DNA of 64,000 nucleotides, from NCBI RefSeq assembly GCF_013394855.1, contig NZ_JABMLK010000001.1, positions 372,001 through 436,000 on the forward strand, read 5' to 3'. Below, piece after piece: positions 7,317 through 15,982 of the stretch; position 1 is the first letter of the stretch, and every line of letters starts with the position of its first letter. Below the pieces are notes generated by a model. It was given only the letters and a program-made list of their open reading frames with translations, searched no databases and was not told where the DNA came from. Position numbers and translations under genes: made by a program. This stretch comes from Limnobaculum xujianqingii. Its GTDB lineage: Bacteria; Pseudomonadota; Gammaproteobacteria; Enterobacterales; Enterobacteriaceae.

Positions 7317-8697
7317 CGCCAACCTCTTGGCGTTATTATTACCGCCAGTCAGTTATGATGATAAAGGCCCAAGGATAAGCGCTGAATTAGCCGCAGAAGG
7401 TGCACAACTCGATGCAGTGAAAGCAAAATCAATAGAGATATTAAGCGCGGTAACACCTTTTAATGCCGGAAATTTGCTTGCAGACTGGGAGCGGGTTTAC
7501 GGTTTGGTTATACATGCTGAGGCAACTTATCAAGAGCGGTTATCTCGCGTTCTTGCAAAGATGGCGGAGACTGGCGGTTTATCTATTCCCTATTTTATCA
7601 ACCTTGCTGCTGCAATGGGGTATGACATCACTATTGATGAACTACAGCCTTTTAGGGTGAGCGCTAATCGTTGCGGAGACACGCTCTACACTGAGGATAT
7701 TATTTGGGTATGGCGTGTAAACATATTGAATTCAGAAATACCAACCTATCATTTCAGAACTGGCGCATCAGGTGCAGGCGAGAGATTATTAGCGTTTGGC
7801 GACTCACAACTTGAAACGGTTTTTAATGATCTAAAACCAGCCGAAACGTTGTGTATTTTTGCGTATCAAAAACCCCCTGATTTATCCCCAATTGATTTAA
7901 CAACTCCAGAGTTAGATCTTCGCGTTCGTTATTTGTGTGCCAGTCCTCATGCTGAATGGGGTGAAGATGGCCTTCTACACTATGCGCCCCCTAACATCTG
8001 GCCTCTCGCATATAAGAATGGTATAGCTGTTGGTAGGCATGAGCCAGAGCGACAGTCCACGAACTATTTCCCACGAACAACCACACCAGAAACCGCGCCC
8101 AGCTCTAGCTCTGGCGCAGGCTCCGCGTTTTCTTCATCAAGAAAAACTATTGCGGGAATTCCTACAGCAACATACAGGTTTACGACCGCATCCAATTTAA
8201 CGACTGCATATTCGTTAGTGGGTGGTACCAATTTCTTATCAGGTGGCGGGAAAATAGCGTATTCAGTTTTCGTCAGCACAGAGCAAGAGAATAAATCCAT
8301 TGTTCTATATGCTGACATAACCGATTACACCCCCATTCCGATATCAAGTATGCCAAAGCGCCTCATGATTAAGCACGATAGACCGGTGGGGCAGCCGCGA
8401 TTCTGTTGGCTAGGGCTTCGCGGAATAGCAGACGTCTTAATCGCTGATGTAAATGGATTTCAAGTCGAGGCTGGGGATATATGTAGTTCTCCTATACTGA
8501 CGGGATCATCATCAGCAACACGTGAACAAGCTGATGTTTTCGTCCAAGCCATTGGCGCTAAGGGTATCAGGCTAATTTTCACCAACGGTGACGTGGAAGA
8601 ACATCCGCACAATGGCGCATTTGAGTTCCAATTACCTCTATCTACTCGCGACTGGGGCACCAGATACTGCAAGCGGATTGAATTTATTACTAATTAA
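7309..8697 (+). CDS. Mu gp48-like (DUF2313) protein fused to an adhesin-like domain
   Basis: AGGAGG at 7296-7301 fixes the ATG at 7309, giving 462 residues, more than twice the length usual for the gp48/YmfQ family. The first roughly 200 residues are the family domain that terminates the baseplate wedge (W-E-R-V-Y-G-L, Y-Q-E-R-L-x-R-V-L-A-K, C-G-D-x-L-Y, D-L-K-P-A-E-T). The rest resembles receptor-binding domains of tail fibers: A-V-G-R-H-E-P-E-R-Q-S-T-N-Y-F-P-R, Y-S-V-F-V-S-T-E, F-Q-V-E-A-G-D, a S-S-S-A-T-R-E-Q-A-D-V segment, then a small beta domain. These look like jelly-roll carbohydrate-binding modules, which is inferred from pattern only. Confidence 0.8.
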   Translation: MNSANLLALLLPPVSYDDKGPRISAELAAEGAQLDAVKAKSIEILSAVTPFNAGNLLADWERVYGLVIHAEATYQERLSRVLAKMAETGGLSIPYFINLAAAMGYDITIDELQPFRVSANRCGDTLYTEDIIWVWRVNILNSEIPTYHFRTGASGAGERLLAFGDSQLETVFNDLKPAETLCIFAYQKPPDLSPIDLTTPELDLRVRYLCASPHAEWGEDGLLHYAPPNIWPLAYKNGIAVGRHEPERQSTNYFPRTTTPETAPSSSSGAGSAFSSSRKTIAGIPTATYRFTTASNLTTAYSLVGGTNFLSGGGKIAYSVFVSTEQENKSIVLYADITDYTPIPISSMPKRLMIKHDRPVGQPRFCWLGLRGIADVLIADVNGFQVEAGDICSSPILTGSSSATREQADVFVQAIGAKGIRLIFTNGDVEEHPHNGAFEFQLPLSTRDWGTRYCKRIEFITN

Positions 8698-8712
8698 TAA
8701 AAGGAGTGTCAT

Positions 8713-9393
8713 ATGAACAATCCTATGCCACCTATCAACACCCCGGACAATAAATTCCATGATGGAAATCCGTTAACTGGCGCTCAGGGGACAATTGTCA
8801 CCGCTGATTTCATGAATAACACACAATCATCTGTTATTAATGTTCAGACTGAGTTAAAAAACATATTAACAGCCGCAAATATCCAAGCTAGTGATACTCA
8901 AACAGATCAAGTATTACAATCATTACGTTCATTATTTATGCAATGTGATAATAATTTTAATGATATTAATGATATAGCTACTGCCCGTCAAAATCTTAAC
9001 TTGAAAGATGCCGCGCTCCGGAGCGTTGGCACTGGTGTGAATCAGATTCCTGATATGTCTTCGTTCAGCTCAAGCGTTGGCACGGGCGGAAGTTTGGGCG
9101 CTGCTGGCTTTCAGCGCCTCCCCGGTGGGTATATTCGACAATGGGGAACATCTGTTGCTAATGCCAGCGGCGACGTAACAATAAACTATCCAGTTGCTTT
9201 TTCGGTAAAACCGGATGCGGTTTACTTTGGATATAAGCAGTCGTCAGTGCCAACAGCCATACAGTCAATTATTGTCAATGATGCTGCGTCTTCTAATATT
9301 GGAGCAGTTTGTCGCGCTTATAAAATTGATGGGACAGGAGTCATTACGGGCAGTACTAATGCATTTTATTGGGTCGCAGAAGGAAAAATATAA
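8713..9393 (+). CDS. Phage tail fiber protein
   Basis: Short tail fiber (226 residues). The N-terminus is a baseplate attachment segment (P-P-I-N-T-P-D-N-K-F-H-D-G-N-P), followed by a helical region and the R-Q-N-L-N-L-K-D-A-A repeat-type motif of fibers. From about residue 130 comes the gp53-like C-terminal domain: G-A-A-G-F-Q-R-L-P-G-G-Y-I-R-Q-W-G, then alternating strands ending F-Y-W-V-A-E-G-K-I. AAGGAG at 8701-8705 precedes the ATG. Binds host surface glycans in related phages. Compact compared with Mu gpS, lacking long shaft repeats. Confidence 0.88.
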   Translation: MNNPMPPINTPDNKFHDGNPLTGAQGTIVTADFMNNTQSSVINVQTELKNILTAANIQASDTQTDQVLQSLRSLFMQCDNNFNDINDIATARQNLNLKDAALRSVGTGVNQIPDMSSFSSSVGTGGSLGAAGFQRLPGGYIRQWGTSVANASGDVTINYPVAFSVKPDAVYFGYKQSSVPTAIQSIIVNDAASSNIGAVCRAYKIDGTGVITGSTNAFYWVAEGKI

Positions 9394-9815
9394 TGTTTTA
9401 TTACAGTAAAGAAATGAACGCATTTTATCTGGCAGACGGTAAAGATAACTATCTTTCTGCTGGAACATGGCCTGCTGATGCCGTTGGCGTTTCACTAGAT
9501 ATTTTTAACGAATTTTCTGATGTGCCACCAGAAGGCAAAATTCGTGTAGCTGGTCAGGATGGATTACCTAAATGGCAAGACATTCCACCCCTTACGAAAG
9601 AGCAATCAATAGAATTTGCTGAAGTAGAAAAAAGTCGTCAAATTAGTAGTGTAAATAATTACATAAACAGTAAACAATGGCCCGGAAAAGCAGCAATCGG
9701 TAGACTAAAAGACGATGAACTGATGCAATACAATTTGTGGCTGGATTATCTCGACGCCTTGGAAGCAATAGATATAATTCAAGCTCCTGATATAAAGTGG
9801 CCCCAAAAACCATAA
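9393..9815 (+). CDS. Tail fiber assembly protein
   Basis: Caudovirales tail fiber assembly family (Mu gpU, lambda Tfa). M-F-Y-Y-S-K-E-M-N-A-F-Y opening, a beta domain (residues 1-60), then a helix and the characteristic C-terminal K-Q-W-P-G-K-A-A-I-G-R-L...W-L-D-Y-L-D-A-L segment. These chaperones help fibers trimerise and may stay on the tip. The ATG at 9393 overlaps the fiber stop (TAATG). It is the last recognisable phage gene here. Confidence 0.9.
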   Translation: MFYYSKEMNAFYLADGKDNYLSAGTWPADAVGVSLDIFNEFSDVPPEGKIRVAGQDGLPKWQDIPPLTKEQSIEFAEVEKSRQISSVNNYINSKQWPGKAAIGRLKDDELMQYNLWLDYLDALEAIDIIQAPDIKWPQKP

Positions 9816-9972
9816 ATAGGACACAGATGTTAAATAGTTATTAGGACAAGGTTAGTTCTCAGTGGTGTTGATCTATAAAAAACAATCTGTATTGCCGCCG
9901 CGATATTTATTGCATTGTGCAAAAGACTGGTAAAACATTAGCTGCTTAATATGCAATATACATCGCGTCGTT

Positions 9973-10098
9973 ATGCAAAAAAAATCGCGTCGGTACAATG
10001 AGATAGCGAAAGGCAGTTACCGTAAGTTCGGTTTTTCAGGTTATGAGCTGGACCCACAAATGGGAAAAGCTGTTTTCTGGCAGAAGAAGCTGAGTTAA
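9973..10098 (+). CDS. Small 41-residue ORF at the prophage border
   Basis: ATG 9973 to TAA 10098 encodes a basic 41-residue peptide beginning M-Q-K-K-S-R-R-Y and containing K-G-S-Y-R-K-F-G-F-S-G-Y-E-L-D. Composition is protein-like, but I recognise no family and see no clear ribosome-binding site. It may be the C-terminal remnant of a larger phage gene lost at the right end of the prophage. The rest of 9816-10125 holds nothing else I can name. Confidence 0.35.
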   Translation: MQKKSRRYNEIAKGSYRKFGFSGYELDPQMGKAVFWQKKLS

Positions 10099-10125
10099 GC
10101 GTAAAGCAATCCGTTAGTTTGACGT

Positions 10126-10158
10126 AAAAAGGGCATCCCATAACAGGATGCCCTTTTA
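10126..10158. terminator. Bidirectional terminator between prophage and yidE
   Basis: A 12-bp perfect stem (AAAAGGGCATCC at 10127-10138 with its complement at 10146-10157), 7-base loop, with A and T runs on the two sides. It can end yidE (minus strand) and any read-through from the prophage. Confidence 0.85.
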
Positions 10159-10179
10159 GTTGATGAGCAATTTTTATGT

Positions 10180-11832
10180 CTAAATCCAGAACATCAGTGC
10201 CAGAATTTGTGGTGACATAATTCTTAAAAACATCGCTAACGGGTATACCGTTGCATAAGCAAGCGCAGCGGCACCGCTGGTAGGGTGCATACCGTTGGCA
10301 AAGGCTAGTGCCGGAGGGTCAGTCATGGAGCCTGCCAGTAACCCGCAGATAACCAGATAATTCATTTTTGCCACGGTGTAGGCCAGCAGGCCTACGATCA
10401 ACAAAGGAATTATGGTGATAAGTGCGCCATATCCCATCCAGACAATACCGTCACCGTTAAGTAACGTATTAATAAAGCTGGCACCAGATTTAAATCCTAC
10501 AACGGATAAGAACAATACAATCCCCAGTTCACGCAAGGCCAGGTTAGCACTGGGCGGCATAAACCAATGCATTTTTCCCAGAGTGCCAATTCGACCAAGG
10601 ATTAGTGCGATAACCAACGGTCCACCGGCCAGACCCAGGCGTAAAGCGGCAGGAAAACCGGGAATAAACAGTGGAATGGAACCCAATAAAACACCTAAGC
10701 CGATACCAATGAATACCGGCAACATCTGTACTTGCTGAAGGCGCTGTTGAGCATTACCGACAATATCAGCCACAATATCAATGGATGAGGGTTTTCCGAC
10801 CAGATTAAGGATATCGCCAAAATGCAATGAAAGGCTGCGTCCTGCCATTAGCTCTACACCGGCACGGTTGAGGCGGGTGATTACTACGTCATAACGGTGC
10901 AGATTCAAATCGCCAATCTTCTTACCCATGACTTTTTCGCTGGTTACGACCACCCGGGCCATTTTCAGATCGCTGGTTCGGGTCGAGAGAGCTACATCTA
11001 CCTCATTACCAATAAGTAGTTTAGCCTGATTAAGCTGTTGCCGATCGCCAACCAGATGCAGTAAATCACCAAGCTGTATTTGGGTAGACGCTGAAGGCAC
11101 CATCAGTACATTATCTCGTTTCAATCGGGAGCAAATAATACTGTCGCCGTTAATAATCGGGATATCTTGCAGCTGTAAACCATTCAGGTTGGTATTACAC
11201 ACTTCTACGTTGATGGTCTGCAGGTTATCAGCAGAAGCCCCTGATTGGTTATCGAACTCTTTTGCTGACTGATCAACACTAACTTTAAACGCTAACCGAA
11301 TAATCCACATCACCAGCAAAATGCCGCAAATCCCAAAAGGATAGGCCATCGCATAAGCCATACCCATTTGATTAACCAATACACCATTGGCGTGAAGATC
11401 GGTTAATACCTGTTGCCCTGCACCAAGAGAAGGGGTATTGGTGACCGCACCGGAAAAGATACCTAAGATAATCGGTAAAGGAATATCGAACAGTTTATGT
11501 AATCCGGCGGTCACAATACAACTGAGGATCACCAGTAAGAAAGCAAAGCCATTCAGGCGTAATCCGGAGCGGCGTAATGAAGAGAAGAAACCCGGACCAA
11601 CCTGAATACCAATTGTATAAACAAACAGAATCAGCCCGAACTCCTGCACGAAATGCAGCATGTTTTCGTCGAGTTCAATATGATACGTGTGGGCGAAGTG
11701 ACCCACAATGATGCCGCCAAATAGCACACCACCAATGCCTAACCCAACTCCACGGATTTTCCAGTTGCCAATCCATAAGCCGAGTACGGCAACCAGCGCT
11801 AACAGGCTAACTGTCAGGGCAATATCACTCAT
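10180..11832 (-). CDS. yidE: YidE family putative transporter
   Basis: 550-residue inner membrane protein closely similar to E. coli YidE (AspT/YidE/YbjL antiporter duplication family). Order: about five N-terminal helices beginning [13 protein letters not shown], two cytoplasmic TrkA-C (RCK_C) domains at about 190-360 (each with the G-D-x-L-x-L-V-G pattern), then about five C-terminal helices including [12 protein letters not shown] and H-P-T-S-G-A-A-A-L. The substrate is unknown even in E. coli. The start at 11832 matches the E. coli N-terminus; an in-frame codon nine bases upstream is less likely. Single-gene unit ended by the terminator at 10126. Confidence 0.95.
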   Translation of the reverse strand: MSDIALTVSLLALVAVLGLWIGNWKIRGVGLGIGGVLFGGIIVGHFAHTYHIELDENMLHFVQEFGLILFVYTIGIQVGPGFFSSLRRSGLRLNGFAFLLVILSCIVTAGLHKLFDIPLPIILGIFSGAVTNTPSLGAGQQVLTDLHANGVLVNQMGMAYAMAYPFGICGILLVMWIIRLAFKVSVDQSAKEFDNQSGASADNLQTINVEVCNTNLNGLQLQDIPIINGDSIICSRLKRDNVLMVPSASTQIQLGDLLHLVGDRQQLNQAKLLIGNEVDVALSTRTSDLKMARVVVTSEKVMGKKIGDLNLHRYDVVITRLNRAGVELMAGRSLSLHFGDILNLVGKPSSIDIVADIVGNAQQRLQQVQMLPVFIGIGLGVLLGSIPLFIPGFPAALRLGLAGGPLVIALILGRIGTLGKMHWFMPPSANLALRELGIVLFLSVVGFKSGASFINTLLNGDGIVWMGYGALITIIPLLIVGLLAYTVAKMNYLVICGLLAGSMTDPPALAFANGMHPTSGAAALAYATVYPLAMFLRIMSPQILALMFWI

Positions 11833-12157
11833 TATAACCATCCTTGCACAGGTGCTTATAGCTCTTGTCGGTTAATCATTTTTGTTTGATATCTTCAATC
11901 TGGTTCAGATACAGACAAATTCATCATAGAGAAAAGGGATATTAAAATTGTGACTGGCTTGGCGAAATGGAGGAATTAGCCACGATAAAAATTGATATTT
12001 ATCATAATAATGGCATTTGCATGAAACGATTCAGGAAAGGATGGAAGAATGAATAAAATTCAGAGAACAGAGAGCAAAATAAAATGGCCAAAACAGAGAA
12101 AAGTCTGGTGACTAAATTAACCGCCAGACCATCTTGTCTTAAGGCAAACGGGGAAGG
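11833..12157. other. Intergenic region between yidE and yggL
   Basis: About 325 bases holding the yidE promoter region and the yggL terminator. I see no gene. Short open frames here are not preceded by ribosome-binding sites. Confidence 0.6.
12099..12130 (-). terminator. Terminator downstream of yggL
   Basis: Read on the minus strand, GTCTGG (12129-12124) pairs with CCAGAC (12108-12103) and is followed by four T. It lies about 30 bases beyond the yggL stop. Confidence 0.6.
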
Positions 12158-12484
12158 TTATTCCCACCAGATATCGTACAGCTCGCTGGTCTCAACATTT
12201 TCCATGCCGTTTTGTGTTAACCAGTTAGCGATCAGGGTACGGTGTTCTTCGGTGCAGCTACCGACTTTCTGCAGGCAGATAATGCCTTCCCAGTCTAAAT
12301 GACCGCTGCCACCAAAACCAAGACCATTAGGCTCAATGACTTCTTTAATCATGCGATTAATAAAAGCGTCAATGGTATCGATATCGGTACCCTGAGCGAA
12401 ATTCCAGTTAACGGTAAAACCAATTTCCTGAAACTCATCCAGATGTAATTTTTTACGTAAACGACGACTGCGCTGCTGAGCCAT
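12158..12484 (-). CDS. yggL: YggL (DUF469) family protein
   Basis: 108 residues, the same length as E. coli YggL, with the conserved opening R-S-R-R-L-R-K-K-L-H-x-D-E-F-Q-E-x-G-F, the E-V-I-E-P-N segment, G-G-S-G-H-L-x-W-E-G and the C-terminal T-S-E-L-Y-D-I-W-W-E. Cytoplasmic protein; E. coli YggL has been linked to the 50S ribosome, but its role is unclear. In E. coli yggL is next to trmB; here the downstream neighbour is yidE, so the context is rearranged. Confidence 0.93.
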   Translation of the reverse strand: MAQQRSRRLRKKLHLDEFQEIGFTVNWNFAQGTDIDTIDAFINRMIKEVIEPNGLGFGGSGHLDWEGIICLQKVGSCTEEHRTLIANWLTQNGMENVETSELYDIWWE

Positions 12485-12578
12485 GAGTTCATCCTCTGAA
12501 AGAAAAAGGGAATCTTACTCGGATGTGGTGGTAGCGTCCAGTCAGTCAGAGAATGAACTCAAATATATCGAATTGATC

Positions 12579-12680
12579 CTATTTCTTCTTATCTTCTTCA
12601 TGAGGATGTTTTTTCTCATGCTTTTCGCGACGTTTTTCTTCCGGAGTTTTCAGCGGTTTTTTCTTCTGATCGTGACTCAT
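12579..12680 (-). CDS. Small charged protein (33 residues)
   Basis: An ATG on the minus strand at 12680 opens 33 codons ending with TAG at 12579. The product is almost only Lys, Glu, His and Arg: it begins M-S-H-D-Q-K-K-K-P-L-K-T-P-E-E-K-R and ends H-E-E-D-K-K-K. A weak GGGA lies about 8 bases upstream. It sits between yggL and a periplasmic protein gene in the same orientation. Such small basic/acidic proteins are often missed. I do not recognise the family; expression is unproven. Confidence 0.5.
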   Translation of the reverse strand: MSHDQKKKPLKTPEEKRREKHEKKHPHEEDKKK

Positions 12681-12823
12681 GATGTTTTCCCATAGTGAGT
12701 GAGTACATTAATGAGTTAAGACCGGGTTTAACAGTTATGCAAGTTAATGCCGAAAACCAACAAACAGAAAGCACTAAAGGGAGGATAACTGACTATTACC
12801 ATTAGTTGTTTTAATACCAAGCG

Positions 12824-13291
12824 TTATGAATAGAAAGCAATGCGCACCAGTTTATAAACGCCATCTACAGGTTCAATCACCAGATTGTAGCCATTGTCAC
12901 TGTTCTCATGCTCAATGATATAACCTTCGGGGCTAACGGCATCAAGAATCTGACTTTGATCTGCATCGCCCTGACGATACTGATTAGTTTTAATCAGCTT
13001 CACCATTTCAGCATCGAAGAGCTCATCATATTGAGACAGAAACTCCGCTTCATTCTGAAAGATCATTGGAGAGTGCTCGTAATCGCTAAATGGAAAGTTC
13101 ATCATTTTAGCAACGGCCTGTTTATCCTGAGTACTTACGGCAAGCTGTAAATCATGCCAGAAAATGGTGAAATCTGAATGTTGATCAAACTGGTAGTGGC
13201 TCTCTGTAGCAGACGCTTCCTGCGCATTAATGACAGGAGAGAATGAAATACCAAGCATAACAACCAAAGCGCCTATCATGTTTTTCAGCAT
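12824..13291 (-). CDS. Exported protein of unknown function
   Basis: 155 residues with a clear signal peptide (M-L-K-N then a hydrophobic core, cleavage near A-Q-E at about 23-25). The mature part contains F-W-H-D-L-Q-L-A-V, K-M-M-N-F-P-F and F-L-S-Q-Y-D-E-L-F-D, which suggests an NTF2/SnoaL-like alpha-beta cone, a fold inference only. No catalytic motif is visible. It stands alone with an AT-rich upstream region. Probably periplasmic. Confidence 0.7.
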   Translation of the reverse strand: MLKNMIGALVVMLGISFSPVINAQEASATESHYQFDQHSDFTIFWHDLQLAVSTQDKQAVAKMMNFPFSDYEHSPMIFQNEAEFLSQYDELFDAEMVKLIKTNQYRQGDADQSQILDAVSPEGYIIEHENSDNGYNLVIEPVDGVYKLVRIAFYS

Positions 13292-13483
13292 AGTGAGTTA
13301 CTGTCAGTAAGATGTTATGAGATGAGTATAAATTATATTTGGTAACTGGTTTATTGGCTTACCAGTAAATAATTTAGTAGCTATCACAAAAATATAAAAA
13401 ATATCTGAGCAGATTAAAATGTTGATTGCTGAATAGCAATCACCTCGTGAAGCACGAAGTGATTGCCGGATAAGAAATGAGCG

Positions 13484-14773
13484 CTATTCTGCTTTTGGCA
13501 TAGTGTCCTGCAATGCACTGAGTGCTTTGGTGAAGTCTTCAAAAGAGCAAAAACCATTAACATCGATAGGGCAATCAGTCATCTCCAATACTACTCGCTT
13601 AGGGGGATGATTTAAGGTGAGTTTATCGCCGCGACGAATTTGCTCTCTGGTTTGATAAATATATTCAATTTTCATTAAATTTTTATCGGTGGCTTTATCT
13701 TTCCAACGTTCAAAAGCAATTTTTCCACCAATAGGTGTTTTCTCGAACTGGCCAGGCAGTTGGTATGGCTTAATTTTTAATACTGAAAGTAGAGAGACTG
13801 CATTAGAGTCATGGCCAACCAGTAGGTTGAATTTTGCCGGTTGGCGCATCACATCTTGAGTAAAGATGGCATTAATATACTTAATCAGCGGTGCGGAAAC
13901 ATCTTTAGCCACCAGCGGCGAGCCGAACAGCACTTCACCATGGCGATCTTTAATGGTTGCCAGCATTTTCCATTCACTGTCTGACTGTATGGCACCCCAG
14001 GCAATCTCCTGTGTCGGGAAGCCTTCATAATATTGCAGAATAAAAGCGTCAGAAATAGAGGTACCAATACGCAGAGGGCCACTTACGCCAGGTTCTTTAT
14101 CTTTCTCAACGGTAAATTCGGCGGGTTCATTGTTTAAGTCACAGCGTTTATCTGTCAGGCAGACACTACCATTCTTATAGTCGGTAATTTTACTCAGTAA
14201 GTCATAAGACGGCTTTAATTCCTTGTTTAAACCCGCTAGTCCATTAGTACTGGCTTCAACATTCATTGCCGCAAGAGCAGATTGTTTAAACTCATCAGAA
14301 CCATCGTGAATAATTGGATTAAAGTTTGGATCCATCACACCAAGGTCGGCCTGATGAAAAATCTTCACATCGCATCCGGGAAATGCTCCCAGAGTAAAAT
14401 ATTGTGCCGTTGCAAGCGTTCTTTGCAGGCTATTGGCATAAATGAAAGTATCTTTAGCCAGAGGGCAGGTATCTTTATTGAAGAGTTTTTCCTGTGTTAA
14501 CCAGGAACTGACATATTCACCAAAATAACTTTCCAGAATGCCACCCTTAGAGGTGAGATGACCGCCTTTAGTCTCCCATTCTGGCCAGGTTTTTGGTGTT
14601 GATATGGCAAGAACACTACCTGAGTTTGCTAAAGGAGCACGCAGGCCATGACGACTGAATAAAACGACCTGTTCCAGTTGATATCCTTCAGGAGTGGCTG
14701 ATCCCGCAGGCAAGCAAGGAAGAGAAATCAGCAGACCACATAGCAACGTTTGGTAGTTGAATTTTTTTATCAT
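13484..14773 (-). CDS. agp: Periplasmic glucose-1-phosphatase (histidine acid phosphatase)
   Basis: Histidine acid phosphatase closely resembling E. coli Agp, which releases glucose from glucose-1-phosphate in the periplasm. From the M-I-K-K start at 14773 there is a signal peptide (cleavage near P-A-G-S-A). The catalytic motif R41-H42-G-L-R-A-P has the phosphohistidine; the proton-donor motif is in V-G-H-D-S-N. Conserved blocks Y-A-N-S-L-Q-R-T-x-A-T-A-Q, G-V-S-G-P-L, Q-Y-Y-E-G-F-P and T-P-I-G-G-K-I are present. E. coli Agp has R-H-N; here it is R-H-G, the general family form. An upstream in-frame start (14851) would add 26 non-signal-like residues. Single-gene unit. Confidence 0.92.
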   Translation of the reverse strand: MIKKFNYQTLLCGLLISLPCLPAGSATPEGYQLEQVVLFSRHGLRAPLANSGSVLAISTPKTWPEWETKGGHLTSKGGILESYFGEYVSSWLTQEKLFNKDTCPLAKDTFIYANSLQRTLATAQYFTLGAFPGCDVKIFHQADLGVMDPNFNPIIHDGSDEFKQSALAAMNVEASTNGLAGLNKELKPSYDLLSKITDYKNGSVCLTDKRCDLNNEPAEFTVEKDKEPGVSGPLRIGTSISDAFILQYYEGFPTQEIAWGAIQSDSEWKMLATIKDRHGEVLFGSPLVAKDVSAPLIKYINAIFTQDVMRQPAKFNLLVGHDSNAVSLLSVLKIKPYQLPGQFEKTPIGGKIAFERWKDKATDKNLMKIEYIYQTREQIRRGDKLTLNHPPKRVVLEMTDCPIDVNGFCSFEDFTKALSALQDTMPKAE

Positions 14774-14986
14774 GACAATATCCATATATTGATATGAAGG
14801 GGAGCGATAGTTTACCTGTGAAAAACCAATGATGTGTTGGTTATTTATCACAAAGAAGTTGAATTTATTTCATCTGAATAGAAAATGTGTTGCAATTTGA
14901 GTATACAACTACGTTTTTCCCATTTGAGCAGGCCAAACAGCCTCTTCAGATGCATTAATCATGTTAGCGCCAGCAAAGAGAAATCT

Positions 14987-15958
14987 ATGTTTAATGCCAA
15001 TGGTTCCATCATTGATGTGCCCGGAATAAAAGTGGGTCATCAACATAATATTACTTCAATGACAGGATGTAGCGTGGTGATGACCGAGCATCCTTCGGTA
15101 TGTGGCGTAGATGTGCGAGGTTCAGCTCCCGGTACCCGAGAGACTGACCTGCTGAGTGCAATTAATGCAGTGGATAAGATACATGCTCTGTTGCTCACGG
15201 GCGGTAGTGCCTATGGCCTGGATGCAGCAACAGGTGTGATGAAATATCTGGAACAGCAGCAAATTGGTTTTGATGTTGGCGTCGGCGTAGTACCCATTGT
15301 ACCGGCAGCAGTGATATTTGATCTCTCATTTGGTGACGCGAAAGTTCGACCTGACGCCGAAATGGGTTATCTGGCGGCGCAAAGTGCCAGCAAAAATAGA
15401 TTCCCTGATGGCAATACGGGTGCAGGCACCGGGGCAACGGTAGGGAAGTTGGTTGGCGATCGGTGGCGTATGAAAGGGGGATTAGGAAGTGCTTCAATAA
15501 CCCTTTCTAATGGATTAGTTGTTGGGGCCATGGTGGTGGTAAATGCAGTTGGTGAAATTCGGGATCCCGATACACAACGAGTTCTTGCAGGAAGCCACGA
15601 TGGTCAGGGCCGAACTCAGGATATGCTTTCTTTAATGCTGAAGAATATAACCGATCCGGGACCAGTTGGCACCAATACCACCATTGGCGTCGTTGCCTGT
15701 AATGCCAACATGAATAAAACCCAAATGACCAAAATTGCCCAAATGAGTCATGACGGACTGGCCCGGACTATCTATCCGGTTCATACCATGAGTGACGGAG
15801 ATACTCTGTTTGCACTGGCTACTGGTGGTGTTGATGTTTCAGTAAATCTGCTGGGTACTTTAGCTGCAGAAGTGGTCGCCCGAGCGGTGGTAAACGGCGT
15901 GAAAGCCGCTGAAGGGGCACTTGGGGTTCCGGCATGGCAAGATCTAAATAAAAAATAA
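14987..15958 (+). CDS. P1/S58 family (DmpA-like) N-terminal nucleophile peptidase
   Basis: 324 residues with the marks of the DmpA/BapA group of self-cleaving aminopeptidases/amidases: D-V-P-G-I-K-V-G-H near the N-terminus, G-G-S-A-Y-G-L-D-A-A-x-G-V, G-N-T-G-A-G-T-G-A-T-V-G-K, and G-T-N-T-T-I-G-V-V-A. In the family the chain cuts itself before the nucleophile, here probably Thr231, giving alpha and beta subunits. The substrate could be small N-terminal amides or beta-peptides; this cannot be read from sequence. ATG 14987 matches family N-termini; a start 102 bases upstream adds an unrelated segment. No signal peptide. Likely co-transcribed with the methyltransferase 24 bases downstream. Confidence 0.85.
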   Translation: MFNANGSIIDVPGIKVGHQHNITSMTGCSVVMTEHPSVCGVDVRGSAPGTRETDLLSAINAVDKIHALLLTGGSAYGLDAATGVMKYLEQQQIGFDVGVGVVPIVPAAVIFDLSFGDAKVRPDAEMGYLAAQSASKNRFPDGNTGAGTGATVGKLVGDRWRMKGGLGSASITLSNGLVVGAMVVVNAVGEIRDPDTQRVLAGSHDGQGRTQDMLSLMLKNITDPGPVGTNTTIGVVACNANMNKTQMTKIAQMSHDGLARTIYPVHTMSDGDTLFALATGGVDVSVNLLGTLAAEVVARAVVNGVKAAEGALGVPAWQDLNKK

Positions 15959-15982
15959 TAAAGATAAAGGAAAAGTTACCTG

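Larger units (their letters stand above)
1..9815 (+). mobile_element. Mu-like prophage tail module, left side outside the window
   Basis: Thirteen co-directional, tightly packed reading frames follow the order known from phage Mu and its relatives: tail chaperone, tape measure, DNA circulation protein (N), hub protein (P), gp45, gp46, gp47, gp48, fiber, fiber assembly. Stops and starts overlap at several junctions (2699, 6246, 9393). Head, replication and transposase genes would lie left of the window. The tape measure and N genes are interrupted, so the prophage is probably defective. No gin-type invertase or mom-like gene is seen after the fiber genes, and I could not recognise a Mu-type terminal repeat; the right border must lie between 9815 and the host terminator at 10126. 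Confidence 0.9.

Noticed and set aside
12483..12695. Plus-strand frame between yggL and the exported protein, rich in Phe and Leu
   Set aside because: It is the antisense of the Lys/Glu-rich minus-strand small ORF and lacks a ribosome-binding site.
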